From positions 1 to 64,000 of the forward strand of contig JAHRWA010000105.1 of NCBI GenBank assembly GCA_019090455.1: a DNA stretch of 64,000 nucleotides. Direction: 5' to 3'. The DNA comes from Pseudomonadales bacterium. Lineage in GTDB: Bacteria; Pseudomonadota; Gammaproteobacteria; Pseudomonadales; DC-out160. Shown piece after piece: positions 7,383 to 17,453 of this stretch (position 1 is the first letter of the stretch; every line of letters begins with the position of its first letter). The notes beneath the pieces were generated by a model. It made no database searches. It was given only the letters and a program-made list of their open reading frames with translations, and was not told the DNA's origin. A program made the position numbers and the translations under genes.

Positions 7383-9975
7383 TCATAACGATATTGACCA
7401 TATTCGCTCTGTTTTAAGCTATATACCCGCCGATGACCGTGACACATGGATACGCTCAGCCATGGCTATCAAATCCGAATTTGGAGAATCTGGGTACGAT
7501 CCCTGGGACGAATGGAGCCGAACATCGTCTACGTACAATACTCGCGATGCAAAAACCGCATGGAAAAGTATAAGGCCGGAAGGCGACGTCACAATCGCTT
7601 CACTATTCCATACAGCCAAAGAGCACGGATGGAATGGTGATGACACTTACCACAAGCCAACACCTAAGGAGCTTGCTCAACGCAAGCTTCTTGCCGCAGA
7701 GCAAACCGAAAAAGCGCAAGCCGATATTGAACGTGAGTGCGCTGAAACTGCTGCAATAGCGAAAGCAATTTATACGGAGGCATCAGAGGCAACTCGAGAT
7801 AACCCCTATCTTGTTCGAAAAAAAGTTTCCCCTAAGACCACGCTTAGAGAGATTGAAGCGACAAAAGCAGCGCACATTTTAGGTTACTCTCCAAGATCTA
7901 GCGGGAAGCCATTAAGTGGGCCGTTATTAGTCGTTCCGATAAAACGAGGGAATATTATTTCAACATTGGAGCTCATCGATGGTGAAGGTCGCAAAACTGC
8001 ACTCGCCGGTCGAGGTAGCAAAGCAGGAGGATACTGGGCAACAGAACCACTAAACGAAAACCTAGCAACCCTACTGATAGGTGAAGGTGTCGCGACAGTG
8101 TTATCAGCATCAGAGGCAACTGAATGGCCGGGCATCGCCGCCTTGTCATCAGGCAACCTTTGCTCCGTAACAAAAACAATGCAGCAACTGTACCCCAAAG
8201 CGAAATTGATAATTCTCGCTGATCTTGTAAAAGCAACGGACGAACCGGACCCAAACGCAATCACCGCAGCTCGAACGACTAACAGCAAGTTAGCAATCCC
8301 AGTTTTCGGAGATAATCGAACGCCCGGTATGACAGACTTCAACGATATGGCAGTCACACATGGAATGGCCGCCGTCGCACAAGCGATAACAAAAAGTGGT
8401 GAACTAATACAAAATTCGCCACAGACTTTTTACGCAGACAATCAATATAACGTCCTCAATGAATGGCCAGAACCACAACCCCTAGTCACAAAGATAGAAC
8501 CAGCACCCTATCCATTAGATGCCCTGCCCAATATGATTCGGTTAGCAGTAGAGGAAGTTGAAAACTTCGTTAAAGCACCCTTGCCACTTGTAGCCTCTTC
8601 CGCTTTAGCGGCGATATCTCTAGCCAGCCAAGCCCATATCGATGTGAAACGTGCTGAAAAATTACAGGGGCCTGTCGGCTTATTCTTACTGACGATTGCC
8701 GATTCAGGAGAGAGGAAGTCTACGTGCGACAGTTTCTTTACCCAAGCCATTCGTGATTATGAAGCAGCTCAAGCGGAATCCGCAAAACCAGAACTGCAAG
8801 ACTACAATGCAAAACATACGGCCTGGGAAGCAAAGCGTAATGGAATAAAAGAAAAAATTCGTCAGCTAGCTAAATCAGAAAAGCCAACGGCAAGCACTGA
8901 ATCAGCTTTACGCCAATTGGAGCAAGAGAAACCTGAACCCCCTAAAATACCACGCTTATTATATGGCGATGCGACACCTGAGGCTTTAGCTTACAACCTT
9001 GCCAGACGCTGGCCGTCCGCCGGGATTGTATCGGCCGAAGCAGGTGTCGTATTTGGCGCACACGGTATGAACAAGGATTCGGCTATGCGCAATTTAGCCC
9101 AGCTGAATGTACTTTGGGACGGAGGCGCACTGCACATCGATAGACGTTCGACAGAATCCTACACCGTGTGTGGTGCAAGACTCACAATGGCACTACAGGT
9201 GCAGGAAGCAACCATACGAGATTTCTTAGACCGTGTCGGTGCACTTGCCCGAGGAACAGGATTTCTTGCACGCTTCCTCATATCATGGCCGGAGTCAACA
9301 CAAGGAAAGCGCCGATTTACGGAGGCACCTAAAAGCTGGCCTGCTCTGGAAAAATTTAACAACCGCATTAATGAGATCCTGAATCAACACCCTCCTATTG
9401 ATGAAAATGGATCGCTCACACCACTCCTGCTATCAATGGAGCCTGAAACTAAAATGCTTTGGATTGCTTTTCACGATGCCATCGAAGACCAGTTAGCCAG
9501 CGGAGGTGGGCTCTATGATGTTCGCGATGTCGCAAGCAAAGCCGCAGACAATGCCGTAAGACTCTCTGCCCTGTTCCAACTATTCGAATTTAAAGCTGGC
9601 TCTATCAATCCAGACTGCTTTGAAAGAGCGAGTCGAATTGTGGCATGGAACCTGACTGAGGCTCGACGCTTCTTAGGGGAACTTTCAACGCCGAAGGAGT
9701 TATCCGACGCCATTCAGCTTGATCGCTGGCTGATAGAATATTGTTTGCAGATCCAAGTATCTGAAATACCAAAAAGCGATGCACTCCAACGTGGCCCTCT
9801 TCGCAACAAGGCAAACCTAGACCCAGCGATCAATCAACTAGTCGAACTCGATAGGTTGCGTGTTCGTAAACAAGGGAGAAAAACGATTTTGGAAATCAAC
9901 TCTTCTCTTGTGCATGCAGCTAACGCTAAAGCTGCTAATTCTGCTAAAACTGGCAGGGACAATCATGAATCTTAG
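7375..9975 (+). CDS. Primase/helicase-like replication protein (PriCT-2, Toprim, DUF3987/YfjI)
   Basis: An 866-aa multidomain protein. Residues about 5-90 are a PriCT-2-like domain (SVLSYIPADDRDTWIRSAMA, EHGW). Residues about 185-330 form a Toprim-like domain (LIGEGVATVLSASEA, LIILADLVKA, TDFNDMA). The rest is DUF3987 (YfjI family), with the variant P-loop-like ADSGERKST at about 442-450. Such proteins are inferred to prime and unwind DNA during autonomous replication of satellites and integrative elements. The stop codon TAG at 9973-9975 lies inside a 29-bp inverted repeat. Confidence 0.9.
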   Translation: MHSHNDIDHIRSVLSYIPADDRDTWIRSAMAIKSEFGESGYDPWDEWSRTSSTYNTRDAKTAWKSIRPEGDVTIASLFHTAKEHGWNGDDTYHKPTPKELAQRKLLAAEQTEKAQADIERECAETAAIAKAIYTEASEATRDNPYLVRKKVSPKTTLREIEATKAAHILGYSPRSSGKPLSGPLLVVPIKRGNIISTLELIDGEGRKTALAGRGSKAGGYWATEPLNENLATLLIGEGVATVLSASEATEWPGIAALSSGNLCSVTKTMQQLYPKAKLIILADLVKATDEPDPNAITAARTTNSKLAIPVFGDNRTPGMTDFNDMAVTHGMAAVAQAITKSGELIQNSPQTFYADNQYNVLNEWPEPQPLVTKIEPAPYPLDALPNMIRLAVEEVENFVKAPLPLVASSALAAISLASQAHIDVKRAEKLQGPVGLFLLTIADSGERKSTCDSFFTQAIRDYEAAQAESAKPELQDYNAKHTAWEAKRNGIKEKIRQLAKSEKPTASTESALRQLEQEKPEPPKIPRLLYGDATPEALAYNLARRWPSAGIVSAEAGVVFGAHGMNKDSAMRNLAQLNVLWDGGALHIDRRSTESYTVCGARLTMALQVQEATIRDFLDRVGALARGTGFLARFLISWPESTQGKRRFTEAPKSWPALEKFNNRINEILNQHPPIDENGSLTPLLLSMEPETKMLWIAFHDAIEDQLASGGGLYDVRDVASKAADNAVRLSALFQLFEFKAGSINPDCFERASRIVAWNLTEARRFLGELSTPKELSDAIQLDRWLIEYCLQIQVSEIPKSDALQRGPLRNKANLDPAINQLVELDRLRVRKQGRKTILEINSSLVHAANAKAANSAKTGRDNHES

Positions 9976-10000
9976 CAATATTAGCAGCTTTAGCATTAGC
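9919..10000. repeat. Large inverted repeat spanning the primase-like gene stop codon
   Basis: The arm 9919-9947 pairs with 9972-10000 at 26 of 29 positions across a 24-base spacer. Each arm is built from GCTAA-type pentamers (GCTAACGCTAAAGCTGCTAA on the left). The left arm encodes the last Ala/Asn/Lys-rich residues of the DUF3987 protein and the right arm contains its stop codon. No T-run follows, so it does not look like a simple terminator. The spacer holds a GGCAGGGA core like the iterons at 6820-6932. Confidence 0.9.
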
Positions 10001-10032
10001 AATGCCCATCATTCAGAGTGTGGGGTAATGAT

Positions 10033-10440
10033 ATGAGCCTTACCCATTTAATCAAAAAAGGCGGGCTATCTTCAATTGCGAAGATGGCGGAAAAACCAAT
10101 ACTCACTACCTACGAGATGACCACAACCTCGCAAATAACACCTGTAGAAGGGCAGGATACCAAGGTGCCGGAAAACTTATTGCCAGCCTGTGAACGCCAA
10201 ATTTCTGATCTCATCGCTGATGATCGACGCACATGCACTCAATGCGCACATCTCGCACCTAGCGGTTTATGTCTTGCCTCTCGACGACGCGAGATCATTG
10301 CAGGTCACAATTATCACCCTGTGAATGACATTCTTAGACGATGTGAAGGATACGCACCCAAGCTCGACGATCCCGACCGTCGAACCGGACGAGACCTCTG
10401 GCCGAAAGTAGTATTAAGAAATAAGGATGCAGAACTTTAG
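10033..10440 (+). CDS. Cys-rich hypothetical mobile-element protein
   Basis: A 135-aa protein starting at the ATG at 10033 (a GTG at 10018 is also in frame). A central CTQCAHLAPSGLCLA plus a downstream CEGYAP motif could bind a metal ion or an iron-sulfur cluster. The C-terminus is basic and charged (DDPDRRTGRDLWP). I do not recognise a named family. Position just after the replication protein suggests a role in the element's replication or packaging, which is inference. Confidence 0.6.
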   Translation: MSLTHLIKKGGLSSIAKMAEKPILTTYEMTTTSQITPVEGQDTKVPENLLPACERQISDLIADDRRTCTQCAHLAPSGLCLASRRREIIAGHNYHPVNDILRRCEGYAPKLDDPDRRTGRDLWPKVVLRNKDAEL

Positions 10441-10509
10441 ATTCAGGAGCGAACTTGATAACCTAACACTCACTAAAACTATCACTTGCCTAATGATTTC
10501 GATAATAAA

Positions 10510-11147
10510 ATGGGTGCCTATATGGGTGGAATGGGAAGTGGTCGAAACGGTCACCTCAACAAAAAAATACGACTGAACAATATCGTTCAATTGATATCAG
10601 GCTCTGGCATAGAAAAAAACTGCTGACACCAGGGAATATCTTTAAACGGAGCTGGATTCAACAAGAGAAAGAAGTATCAAGCATTCTCATTTCGACTAAA
10701 CAGGATTGCCTCATCCTATCTTACCGACATACGAATAAGGACAGTGAATGCGAAGCGTTAAACTATGCAGTACCCCTCGATTGGACGCCATGCCGCTACG
10801 GCGGTGAGCGCCCCTGGTTCCTCTGCCCAATCGAAGGTTGCAACCAACGAGTCGCTATTCTATATGGCAGCAAAACCTTCAGTTGCCGCCAGTGCAATAG
10901 ACTTTCCTATGCTATCCAACAAGAAAGTGAATACGAAAGAGCTGTTCGGCGAACAAATAAAATCAAACAACAGCTGGGGGTCTCTGGTCAAATAGGATGG
11001 CAAAAGCCGAATGGAATGCATTGGAAAACGTTTTCCAAATTGTACTTAAAACACGATCAATACCGCGACCTCGCTCTTAATCTATACGCCAAAGAACTTA
11101 ACTCTTTTTATAGAAGCATGAACATTAATAATGACAGTATCCGCTAA
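10510..11147 (+). pseudogene. Frameshifted zinc-ribbon mobile-element protein (MGGxGSGR family)
   Basis: From ATG 10510 (or 10522/10531) the frame reads MGGMGSGRNGHLNKK and then stops at a TGA near 10623. From the A-run at 10561-10567 the next frame is open for about 193 codons to TAA at 11145-11147. It encodes RSIDIRLWHRKKLLTPGNIF, LDWTPCRYGGERPWFLCP, GCNQRVAILYG, and FSCRQCNRLSYA. Together these match a widespread phage/satellite protein with an N-terminal MGGxGSGR signature and a CPxxGC...CRxC zinc ribbon. One missing A (seven instead of eight) restores the full ORF. It could be a true mutation, an assembly error, or slippage. Confidence 0.85.
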
Positions 11148-11254
11148 ACGAAATATATGCAGCAAGGCATAGCATCGATGAGTGCGCCGACCTAAATGAA
11201 ACCATTAATACGATCGTACAAGAACTACAGAGAGGATTGGGTATAAATTGTATT

Positions 11255-11276
11255 TGTGGGTGCAGTGTGGGTGCAG
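11255..11276. repeat. 11-bp tandem repeat near the element end
   Basis: TGTGGGTGCAG occurs twice end to end (11255-11265, 11266-11276), 66 bp from the tRNA-Arg 3' end. Paired short repeats of this kind occur at the ends of tRNA-integrated elements as recombinase or excisionase arm sites. That role is inferred from position. Confidence 0.55.
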
Positions 11277-11300
11277 GAAGGATAGTTTCAGATAGGCAAT

Positions 11301-11340
11301 AAAAAAGGGCCTAGAATTTATCTGCTAAGCCCTTGTTTTA
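11301..11340 (-). terminator. Rho-independent terminator after tRNA-Arg
   Basis: On the minus strand AAGGGCTTAG pairs with CTAGGCCCTT across an AT-rich loop and is followed by a run of T. It lies immediately 3' of the tRNA-Arg gene and closely resembles the rpoS terminator at 25002-25035. Confidence 0.8.
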
Positions 11341-11342
11341 TA

Positions 11343-11419
11343 TGGCGCGCCCGGAACGATTCGAACGTCCGACCGCCTGGTTCGTAGCCAGGTACTCTAT
11401 CCAGCTGAGCTACGGGCGC
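11343..11419 (-). tRNA. tRNA-Arg (ACG)
   Basis: 77 nt including an encoded CCA. The acceptor arms GCGCCCG (5') and CGGGCGC (3') pair fully, the T-arm has GTTCGAATC, and the anticodon loop CTACGAA gives anticodon ACG, decoding CGN arginine codons. Its 3' end faces the mobile element to the left, consistent with use of the tRNA as an integration site. Confidence 0.97.
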
Positions 11420-11575
11420 GTAAACTTTTTTAAACTGTTTTTCTCTTTCCAGCCTGAATTCATACTGATAGTGCAAACTGCCAGTGTGAAAGGATGCGGA
11501 TTATCGCGATCTGCCTAACCATTGTCAATGGTCAAAACCAAGCGCAGGCAAGAACAAACAATAAACCGTGCGTGT

Positions 11576-11667
<92 letters not shown>

Positions 11668-12050
11668 GTACTCGCACACGCGGCGAATAATACCATGTTT
11701 TAAAATAAATCAAAGGAATATTATAAGCCCATTGCTAAGGGGATCCACTCTTATAACATGCTTGATTAAAAAGAGTATTTCTTCCTTTTGACGGCAGTCA
11801 CTAGCGCGACAAATTCCCCCCTAAACTAGATAAAAAATCCACTCTAGAAAAAGCGATAGCGGCTAAAGCCGCTATCATTCATCTTTTGCAGATTAGGTTG
11901 AAACAGTGCCCTGACGGCTTAAATAATATTTTATATGCCAAGGTTCTAGATTACGAAGATCGAGCCATGAAGCGGATTCTAACTACTAGTTAAATTCAAC
12001 AACTAGCTATATTCACCTACCCGTTATATTCGCTTTATAAAAACGATTAA
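11668..12050. other. Intergenic region between tRNA-Ser and csrA
   Basis: About 380 bp without a credible gene. It should carry the promoter of the tRNA-Ser/tRNA-Arg transcript (minus strand, right of 11667). It also holds a strong hairpin, annotated separately at 11855-11876. Otherwise AT-rich with no other signal I can support. Confidence 0.6.
11849..11876 (-). terminator. Probable csrA terminator
   Basis: GATAGCGGC and GCCGCTATC form a perfect 9-bp stem with a 4-base loop (11855-11876). On the minus strand it is followed by GCTTTTTC, the arrangement of a Rho-independent terminator for csrA, about 175 bp upstream in transcription. Confidence 0.7.
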
Positions 12051-12245
12051 CTACTCGCTCGCCTCTCTTTGCTGCTGCTCTTTCTCTTTTTGAATTCGAA
12101 GGTATATCTCTTCACGATGCACTGCCACTTCTTTGGGTGCATTGACGCCGATTCTGATCTGATTGCCTTTAACACCTAATACGGTAACAGTCACATCATC
12201 TCCAATCATCAAGGTCTCGCCGACTCTGCGGGTCAAAATCAGCAT
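12051..12245 (-). CDS. csrA: Carbon storage regulator CsrA/RsmA
   Basis: A 64-aa homodimeric RNA-binding protein that represses or stabilises mRNAs by binding GGA motifs near ribosome-binding sites. The sequence starts [20 protein letters not shown] and keeps the RNA-contacting VAVHREEIY segment, with a Gln/Glu-rich tail. A strong Shine-Dalgarno AAGGAG precedes the ATG. It lies downstream of lysC, as in pseudomonads. Its activity is probably titrated by the RsmZ-like RNA at 24,613-24,790. Confidence 0.98.
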   Translation of the reverse strand: MLILTRRVGETLMIGDDVTVTVLGVKGNQIRIGVNAPKEVAVHREEIYLRIQKEKEQQQREASE

Positions 12246-12586
12246 GTTTTATCTCCTTAATATCCTTAAGCTACTACGTTTCCAGACTGATGCTTTGACA
12301 ACCTTGGAAACCGCTTACAGCCAAATTCATGGGCCGTTATTATCAGTATTGACTACCCAAACCAAAAAGGAAGGTTACTTTTTAACTAATCTTCGATTAT
12401 TTGGTTATGGGTTGGTGAAACATTCACCAGCTATGATCTAAGTAGCAGTTTATTGACAGATTTCTTCTGCTTACAGCTGGTCCGCCTAAAATCAATGAAA
12501 GATTTTGGTTGCGTCAAATCGGGACAAAGTATATAGGTCTTGCGTGCTGATGAAAACCCTTGAGAAAAACTTATTAACTAAAATAG
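12246..12586. other. Intergenic region between lysC and csrA
   Basis: About 340 bp holding the csrA promoter region and the lysC 3' trailer. Only weak inverted repeats are visible (for example GTTTCCA/TGGAAAC at about 12280-12312 and GGTGAA/TTCACC at about 12414-12428). I see no gene. Confidence 0.5.
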
Positions 12587-13816
12587 CTATTTGGTTGGCG
12601 GCTTATCCAATTCAAATGCGGCATGCAGAGAACGGACTGCTAGCTCTAAGTACTTTTCATCTATAACAACGGATATTTTGATTTCGGAGGTTCCAATCAT
12701 TTGGATATTAATACCATCCGCTGCCAAAGCACCGAACATCTGACTGGCTATTCCCGCATGGGAGCGCATACCTACCCCCACCAGTGATACTTTCGCAATA
12801 TCCGTATCGCCAATCACTTCTTTCGCCCCTAACTCTTTCGCTATATCGCGTAAAATATTCTGCGCTTTTGAGAATTCATTCCGGTGCACTGTAAAAGTGA
12901 AATCCGTTGTTTTATCTTCCCCGATGTTTTGAACAATCATGTCCACCTCGATATTGGCTTCACCAATCGGCCCAAGGATTTTGTAAGCTGCACCGGGAAT
13001 ATCGGGCACACCTCTCACAATGACTTTGGCTTCGTCGCGAGTGAACGCAACACCTGAGATAACGGGTCGTTCCATTTCATCACCTTCTTCTACAGAAATC
13101 AGCGTGCCAGGGCCGTCTTTAAAACTAGACAGCACTCTGAGTGGTACATTGTATTTTCCTGCAAATTCAACAGAACGAATCTGCAACACTTTCGATCCAA
13201 GGCTCGCCATCTCAAGCATCTCTTCGAATGTAATTCGAGACATACGGCGAGCTTTTTCTTCAACACGAGGGTCCGTTGTGTACACACCATCTACATCGGT
13301 AAATATTTGGCACTCATCTGCCTTCAATACTGCCGCTAATGCAACGGCCGATGTATCAGAACCACCTCGACCTAGCGTAGTAATGTCGCCCTTTTCATTT
13401 ACACCTTGAAAACCGGCTACAACAACGACTCGGCCCGAATCCAAATCTGCCTTAATTTTCTCGTGATCAATTTCTCGAATACGGGCTTTCCCATGTACAT
13501 CATCCGTCAGTACTCGAACTTGACCACCGGTGTAGCTACGCGCTGGTATACCGGTTTTTTCTAACGCCATACTGAGAAGCGCAATTGTCACTTGCTCCCC
13601 GGTAGTTAACAGTACATCCATCTCTCGGGCGCTTGCTTGATCATCGATTTCAGTGGCTAAGGAGACTAATCGATTGGTCTCTCCACTCATGGCTGAAACG
13701 ACTACAACGACCTGATTGCCTTTATTGCAGAATGCTTTTACCTTCTCTGCCACGGCTTGAATACGTTCGACAGAACCGACTGAGGTACCACCGAATTTTT
13801 GGACTATCAATGCCAT
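12587..13816 (-). CDS. lysC: Aspartate kinase
   Basis: A 409-aa aspartokinase that phosphorylates aspartate, the first step of Lys, Thr, Met and diaminopimelate synthesis. It starts with the kinase motif MALIVQKFGGTSVGS and has GRGGSDTSAVALAA in the catalytic domain. Two C-terminal ACT domains (from about residue 265, VSLVGVGMRSHAGIASQMF in the second) bind allosteric amino acids. Length and single-function architecture match the Pseudomonas-type enzyme. It lies between alaS and csrA on the same strand, the conserved gammaproteobacterial order. Confidence 0.98.
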   Translation of the reverse strand: MALIVQKFGGTSVGSVERIQAVAEKVKAFCNKGNQVVVVVSAMSGETNRLVSLATEIDDQASAREMDVLLTTGEQVTIALLSMALEKTGIPARSYTGGQVRVLTDDVHGKARIREIDHEKIKADLDSGRVVVVAGFQGVNEKGDITTLGRGGSDTSAVALAAVLKADECQIFTDVDGVYTTDPRVEEKARRMSRITFEEMLEMASLGSKVLQIRSVEFAGKYNVPLRVLSSFKDGPGTLISVEEGDEMERPVISGVAFTRDEAKVIVRGVPDIPGAAYKILGPIGEANIEVDMIVQNIGEDKTTDFTFTVHRNEFSKAQNILRDIAKELGAKEVIGDTDIAKVSLVGVGMRSHAGIASQMFGALAADGINIQMIGTSEIKISVVIDEKYLELAVRSLHAAFELDKPPTK

Positions 13817-13960
13817 TATTTACCAACCCACATCTATAACTAACAAAATTTTTCCATGGGTATTTGCCAAACTAGAGCAGGCCCATGGTTAAAGGAGCGC
13901 AATTAAACAACAATTGTACCGAAAAGAAAATAGCGATAAATATCCGGCTGCCGATTTACC

Positions 13961-16573
13961 TTATAATTGGCTTTCGCACCAACTGACCACAGAGTCTAGT
14001 GCCGCGACCAGCCCATCTGCATTGGTGGCACCCGCCATCGCCATATCCGGACGCCCCCCACCTTTGCCGCCAATTTGCTGGGCAACAAAATTAACTAGCG
14101 CACCCGCTTTGACTTTTTTCGTATTCTCTTTGGTGACACCAGCAACCAGCTGCACCTTACCGTCCTTTACTATGGCCAATACCACTATCGCAGAACCGAG
14201 TTTATTCTTCAGTTGATCCACTGTATCTCTTAATGATTTGGGATCCACACCCTCCAATACGGCAGCTAATATCTTTGTACCTTTTACCTCGACGGCGAGA
14301 TCGCTCAAATCATCCCCGGCACTGCTCGCCAGCTTGCCTTTAAGTGCATCTATTTCTTTTTCAAGTTCTCGACTTCGACTCATCAGGAGCTGTACTTTGC
14401 CAACCCCCTCATCCCGAGAACTTTTGAATAAAAGGTTTATCGCTCGCAGGTTGTTTTCACCTTGATTCACCCAAGCCAGTGCATTGGCTCCCGTCACTGC
14501 TTCTATCCGCCGAATACCAGCAGCAATTCCGGTTTCCGAAATTATCTTAAATAGACCGATATCGCCTGTTCGATTCGCATGAGTCCCGCCGCAAAGTTCA
14601 ATTGAAAATTCGGCTTCACCCATGGTTAGCACTCGCACTTCCTCGGAATACTTTTCACCGAACAACGCCATCGCGCCCTTTTTCTTAGCACTTTCAATAT
14701 CTAATATTTCGGTACGGATAAGGGTATTACTTCTAATATGGTGATTCACCCTATCCTCAATCTCTTGTAATTGAGACTCGCTAGTCCCTTCAAGATTCGA
14801 GAAATCAAACCGTAAACGGTTGGCATCGACTAAGGAGCCTTTTTGCGCTACGTGCTCTCCCAATACTTGGCGTAATGCAGCATGCATTAAATGCGTCGCC
14901 GAATGATTCAGCCGAATTGCCTCTCGATTTGCTTCTTCCAACTGACTATCAACTTCATCGTTTATCTGTAATTCGCCCGACGCTAATTCACCAAAGTGTA
15001 GAACAGCATCGCCTTCCTTTTGAGTATCTTTTACTAAAAACAAACCGGTCGTTGTTTTGATATCACCACGATCACCAACTTGGCCACCTGATTCAGCATA
15101 AAATGGAGTTTGATTCAAAACTAAAACAACTTGCTTGCCTTGCAGATCCGTTGAACTTATCTTTTCTACCGATTCTCCCTCCACAAACATTTGCACGATT
15201 TTCCCCGGAGTTTTTGTCTCGTCATAACCCAGAAAATCGGTAGTGGAATCGACCCCTAAACCATTCAAGTAATCATTGGCAAATCCGCCCTTCTCCTGTG
15301 ATCGTTTACGCTGAGCTTGCATCGCAGCCTCAAAGCCAGCCATATCAACAGTTAGGTTTTTCTCTCTTGCGATATCCGCGGTGAGATCCACCGGAAACCC
15401 ATAAGTATCGTATAAGACAAAAGCCGTTTCCCCTGGGATCACATCACCTTTCAATGTTGAAAGATCTTTTTCGAGAATTTTCAAACCTTGCTCAAGTGTT
15501 TTGGCAAATTGTTCCTCTTCTATTCGTAACACTTTTTCTACGTGACTTTGTGCACTAACAAGCTCGGGATAAGCACCACTCATTTCTAACACTAACGCAG
15601 GCATGCAACGTGCGAAAAACTCGCCCTCAATACCCAGCTTATTACCATGCCGAATGGCACGTCGGATAATCCGCCGTAAAACATAACCACGCCCTTCGTT
15701 TGAAGGAAGAACACCATCGACGATTAAGAATGCACAAGAACGAATATGGTCGGCAATAACTCGCAAGGACGTTTGCGTAATATCCTCAACCCCTGTTACC
15801 TCAGCAATCCCACGCAGCAAATTGACGAACAGATCAATCTCATAATTGTTATGCACACCCTGCATAACCGCGGCAATTCGCTCTAAACCCATCCCCGTGT
15901 CCACTGAAGGTTTAGGCAGCGGCATCATTTCACCGCCAGCTTGACGATTAAATTGCATAAAAACCAAATTCCAAATCTCAATATAACGGTCACCATCTTC
16001 TTCCGGACTTCCCGGAGGGCCACCTGCCACGGCAGGACCATGATCATAAAAGATTTCGGTGCACGGCCCACACGGTCCCGTATCACCCATAGACCAAAAA
16101 TTGTCAGCTTCTCCTAAACGAGAAAATCGATCAGGGCTTATTTTCATTTCATTGAGCCAAATATTCTCTGCTTCACTATCGTCTTTATAGACAGTCACCC
16201 ATAACTTATCTTCGGATAACCCGAGCCGTTTAGTCAAAAAATCCCACGCATATTGAATCGCTTCGCGCTTGAAATAATCGCCAAAACTAAAATTACCTAG
16301 CATTTCAAAGAAAGTATGATGGCGGGCGGTATAGCCTACATTTTCCAAATCATTATGCTTGCCACCCGCTCGAACCACTCTTTGGGCACTGGTGGCTCGA
16401 GTATAACTACGTTTCTCCTTACCTAAGAATGCATCTTTAAACTGCACCATACCCGCATTAGTGAACAACAAAGTAGGATCATTTTCCGGCACTAATGAGC
16501 TACTAGAAACTATCTCGTGCTCATGCTCAGCAAAGAAGTCGAGGAAGGCTTGTCGAATTTCTGCACTTTTCAT
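13961..16573 (-). CDS. alaS: Alanyl-tRNA synthetase
   Basis: An 870-aa class II aminoacyl-tRNA synthetase that charges tRNA-Ala. The aminoacylation domain is N-terminal ([12 protein letters not shown], then [18 protein letters not shown]). The editing domain contains the zinc motif [11 protein letters not shown] and [13 protein letters not shown]. The C-terminal DHHA1 domain ([14 protein letters not shown]) is complete. Full length for the family. It precedes lysC in the same direction. Confidence 0.98.
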   Translation of the reverse strand: MKSAEIRQAFLDFFAEHEHEIVSSSSLVPENDPTLLFTNAGMVQFKDAFLGKEKRSYTRATSAQRVVRAGGKHNDLENVGYTARHHTFFEMLGNFSFGDYFKREAIQYAWDFLTKRLGLSEDKLWVTVYKDDSEAENIWLNEMKISPDRFSRLGEADNFWSMGDTGPCGPCTEIFYDHGPAVAGGPPGSPEEDGDRYIEIWNLVFMQFNRQAGGEMMPLPKPSVDTGMGLERIAAVMQGVHNNYEIDLFVNLLRGIAEVTGVEDITQTSLRVIADHIRSCAFLIVDGVLPSNEGRGYVLRRIIRRAIRHGNKLGIEGEFFARCMPALVLEMSGAYPELVSAQSHVEKVLRIEEEQFAKTLEQGLKILEKDLSTLKGDVIPGETAFVLYDTYGFPVDLTADIAREKNLTVDMAGFEAAMQAQRKRSQEKGGFANDYLNGLGVDSTTDFLGYDETKTPGKIVQMFVEGESVEKISSTDLQGKQVVLVLNQTPFYAESGGQVGDRGDIKTTTGLFLVKDTQKEGDAVLHFGELASGELQINDEVDSQLEEANREAIRLNHSATHLMHAALRQVLGEHVAQKGSLVDANRLRFDFSNLEGTSESQLQEIEDRVNHHIRSNTLIRTEILDIESAKKKGAMALFGEKYSEEVRVLTMGEAEFSIELCGGTHANRTGDIGLFKIISETGIAAGIRRIEAVTGANALAWVNQGENNLRAINLLFKSSRDEGVGKVQLLMSRSRELEKEIDALKGKLASSAGDDLSDLAVEVKGTKILAAVLEGVDPKSLRDTVDQLKNKLGSAIVVLAIVKDGKVQLVAGVTKENTKKVKAGALVNFVAQQIGGKGGGRPDMAMAGATNADGLVAALDSVVSWCESQL

Positions 16574-16794
16574 AGGGAAGGATTACTCAATGTTTTTATG
16601 TACAAACGGGTTATGTTCGAAGGGCTTGTGTACAAATCGGGTTGCATACAAGCAGTACCAAATACCATTTTTGATACCACTTGCATGGAAAAGCTGTGCA
16701 TTATACAGGTGTCACTCGATCCATCTCAAACTCAATTAATTAGGCAGACAACGCTACAAACGGGAGGGCTAACAAAATCGGGATGATTCATGCA

Positions 16795-17268
16795 CTAAAC
16801 CAAATGATCAAGCGATACTTCAGTCTTATCAACGACTTTTCTCATCACGAAGCTTGAATGCACTCCTGTCACTCCCTCTATTCGAGTCAATTTTCCTAGC
16901 AAAAATTCTTGGTAGTACTCCATGTCCGGTAGCACGACTTTCAAAATGTAATCCGCGTCCTGACCTGTTATCAAACTGCATTCCACAACCTGGGGGTAGG
17001 TTTTAACGACCGCCTCAAAATTTTCAAATCGTTCAGGCGTATGACGATCCATGCTGATAAGGATAAGAACCGTCATCTTCAACCCAAGAACCGACTGATT
17101 TAACAGAGTAACATGCCGATCAATTACCCCCCCCTCCTCCAACTGACGCACACGCCTGGAGCAAGGTGATGGCGACAAACCAATCTTCTCAGCCAACTCA
17201 AGATTACTAATCCGGCCATTGAATTGCATTTCCTCTAGAATACGTCGATCCATTTTATCCAGCTTCAT
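16795..17268 (-). CDS. Lrp/AsnC-family transcriptional regulator
   Basis: About 157 aa, taking the ATG at 17268 (MKLDKMDRRILEEMQ), which follows a GGGG Shine-Dalgarno; an upstream extension to 17319 lacks family similarity. The N-terminal helix-turn-helix (NLELAEKIGLSPSPCSRRVR) binds DNA. The C-terminal RAM domain (about residues 65-150) senses amino acids and drives oligomerisation. It is divergent from leuA across a 367-bp intergenic region, so it may control leuA and itself in response to leucine or another amino acid. Such a regulator is not usual between alaS and recX. Confidence 0.9.
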   Translation of the reverse strand: MKLDKMDRRILEEMQFNGRISNLELAEKIGLSPSPCSRRVRQLEEGGVIDRHVTLLNQSVLGLKMTVLILISMDRHTPERFENFEAVVKTYPQVVECSLITGQDADYILKVVLPDMEYYQEFLLGKLTRIEGVTGVHSSFVMRKVVDKTEVSLDHLV

Positions 17269-17453
17269 ATATCCCCCACTCCAAAACCTCAAACAAATAC
17301 CAGTATCAACACAACTCACTTATTACCAATATAATTAGTTATAATAGCATCTTTAGCCCTATTTATTCTATTATACGACTTATAATTGCTTATTAATTAC
17401 ACTTTAAAGAATACTAGCAATCTTTCTCCTCTCACTTTCTTCTATACTTCAAC

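Noticed and set aside
10555-10575. Programmed -1 frameshift in the zinc-ribbon gene
   Set aside because: The zero-frame codons are AAC AAA AAA ATA; the base before the AAA AAA pair is C, so the canonical A-AAA-AAA slippery heptamer is out of phase. Slippage by the polymerase remains possible but unproven.
11153-11301. Open stretch of about 50 codons between the zinc-ribbon gene and tRNA-Arg
   Set aside because: It lacks a start codon, and the end is made of the 11-bp repeats; not enough to call a gene or an integrase remnant.
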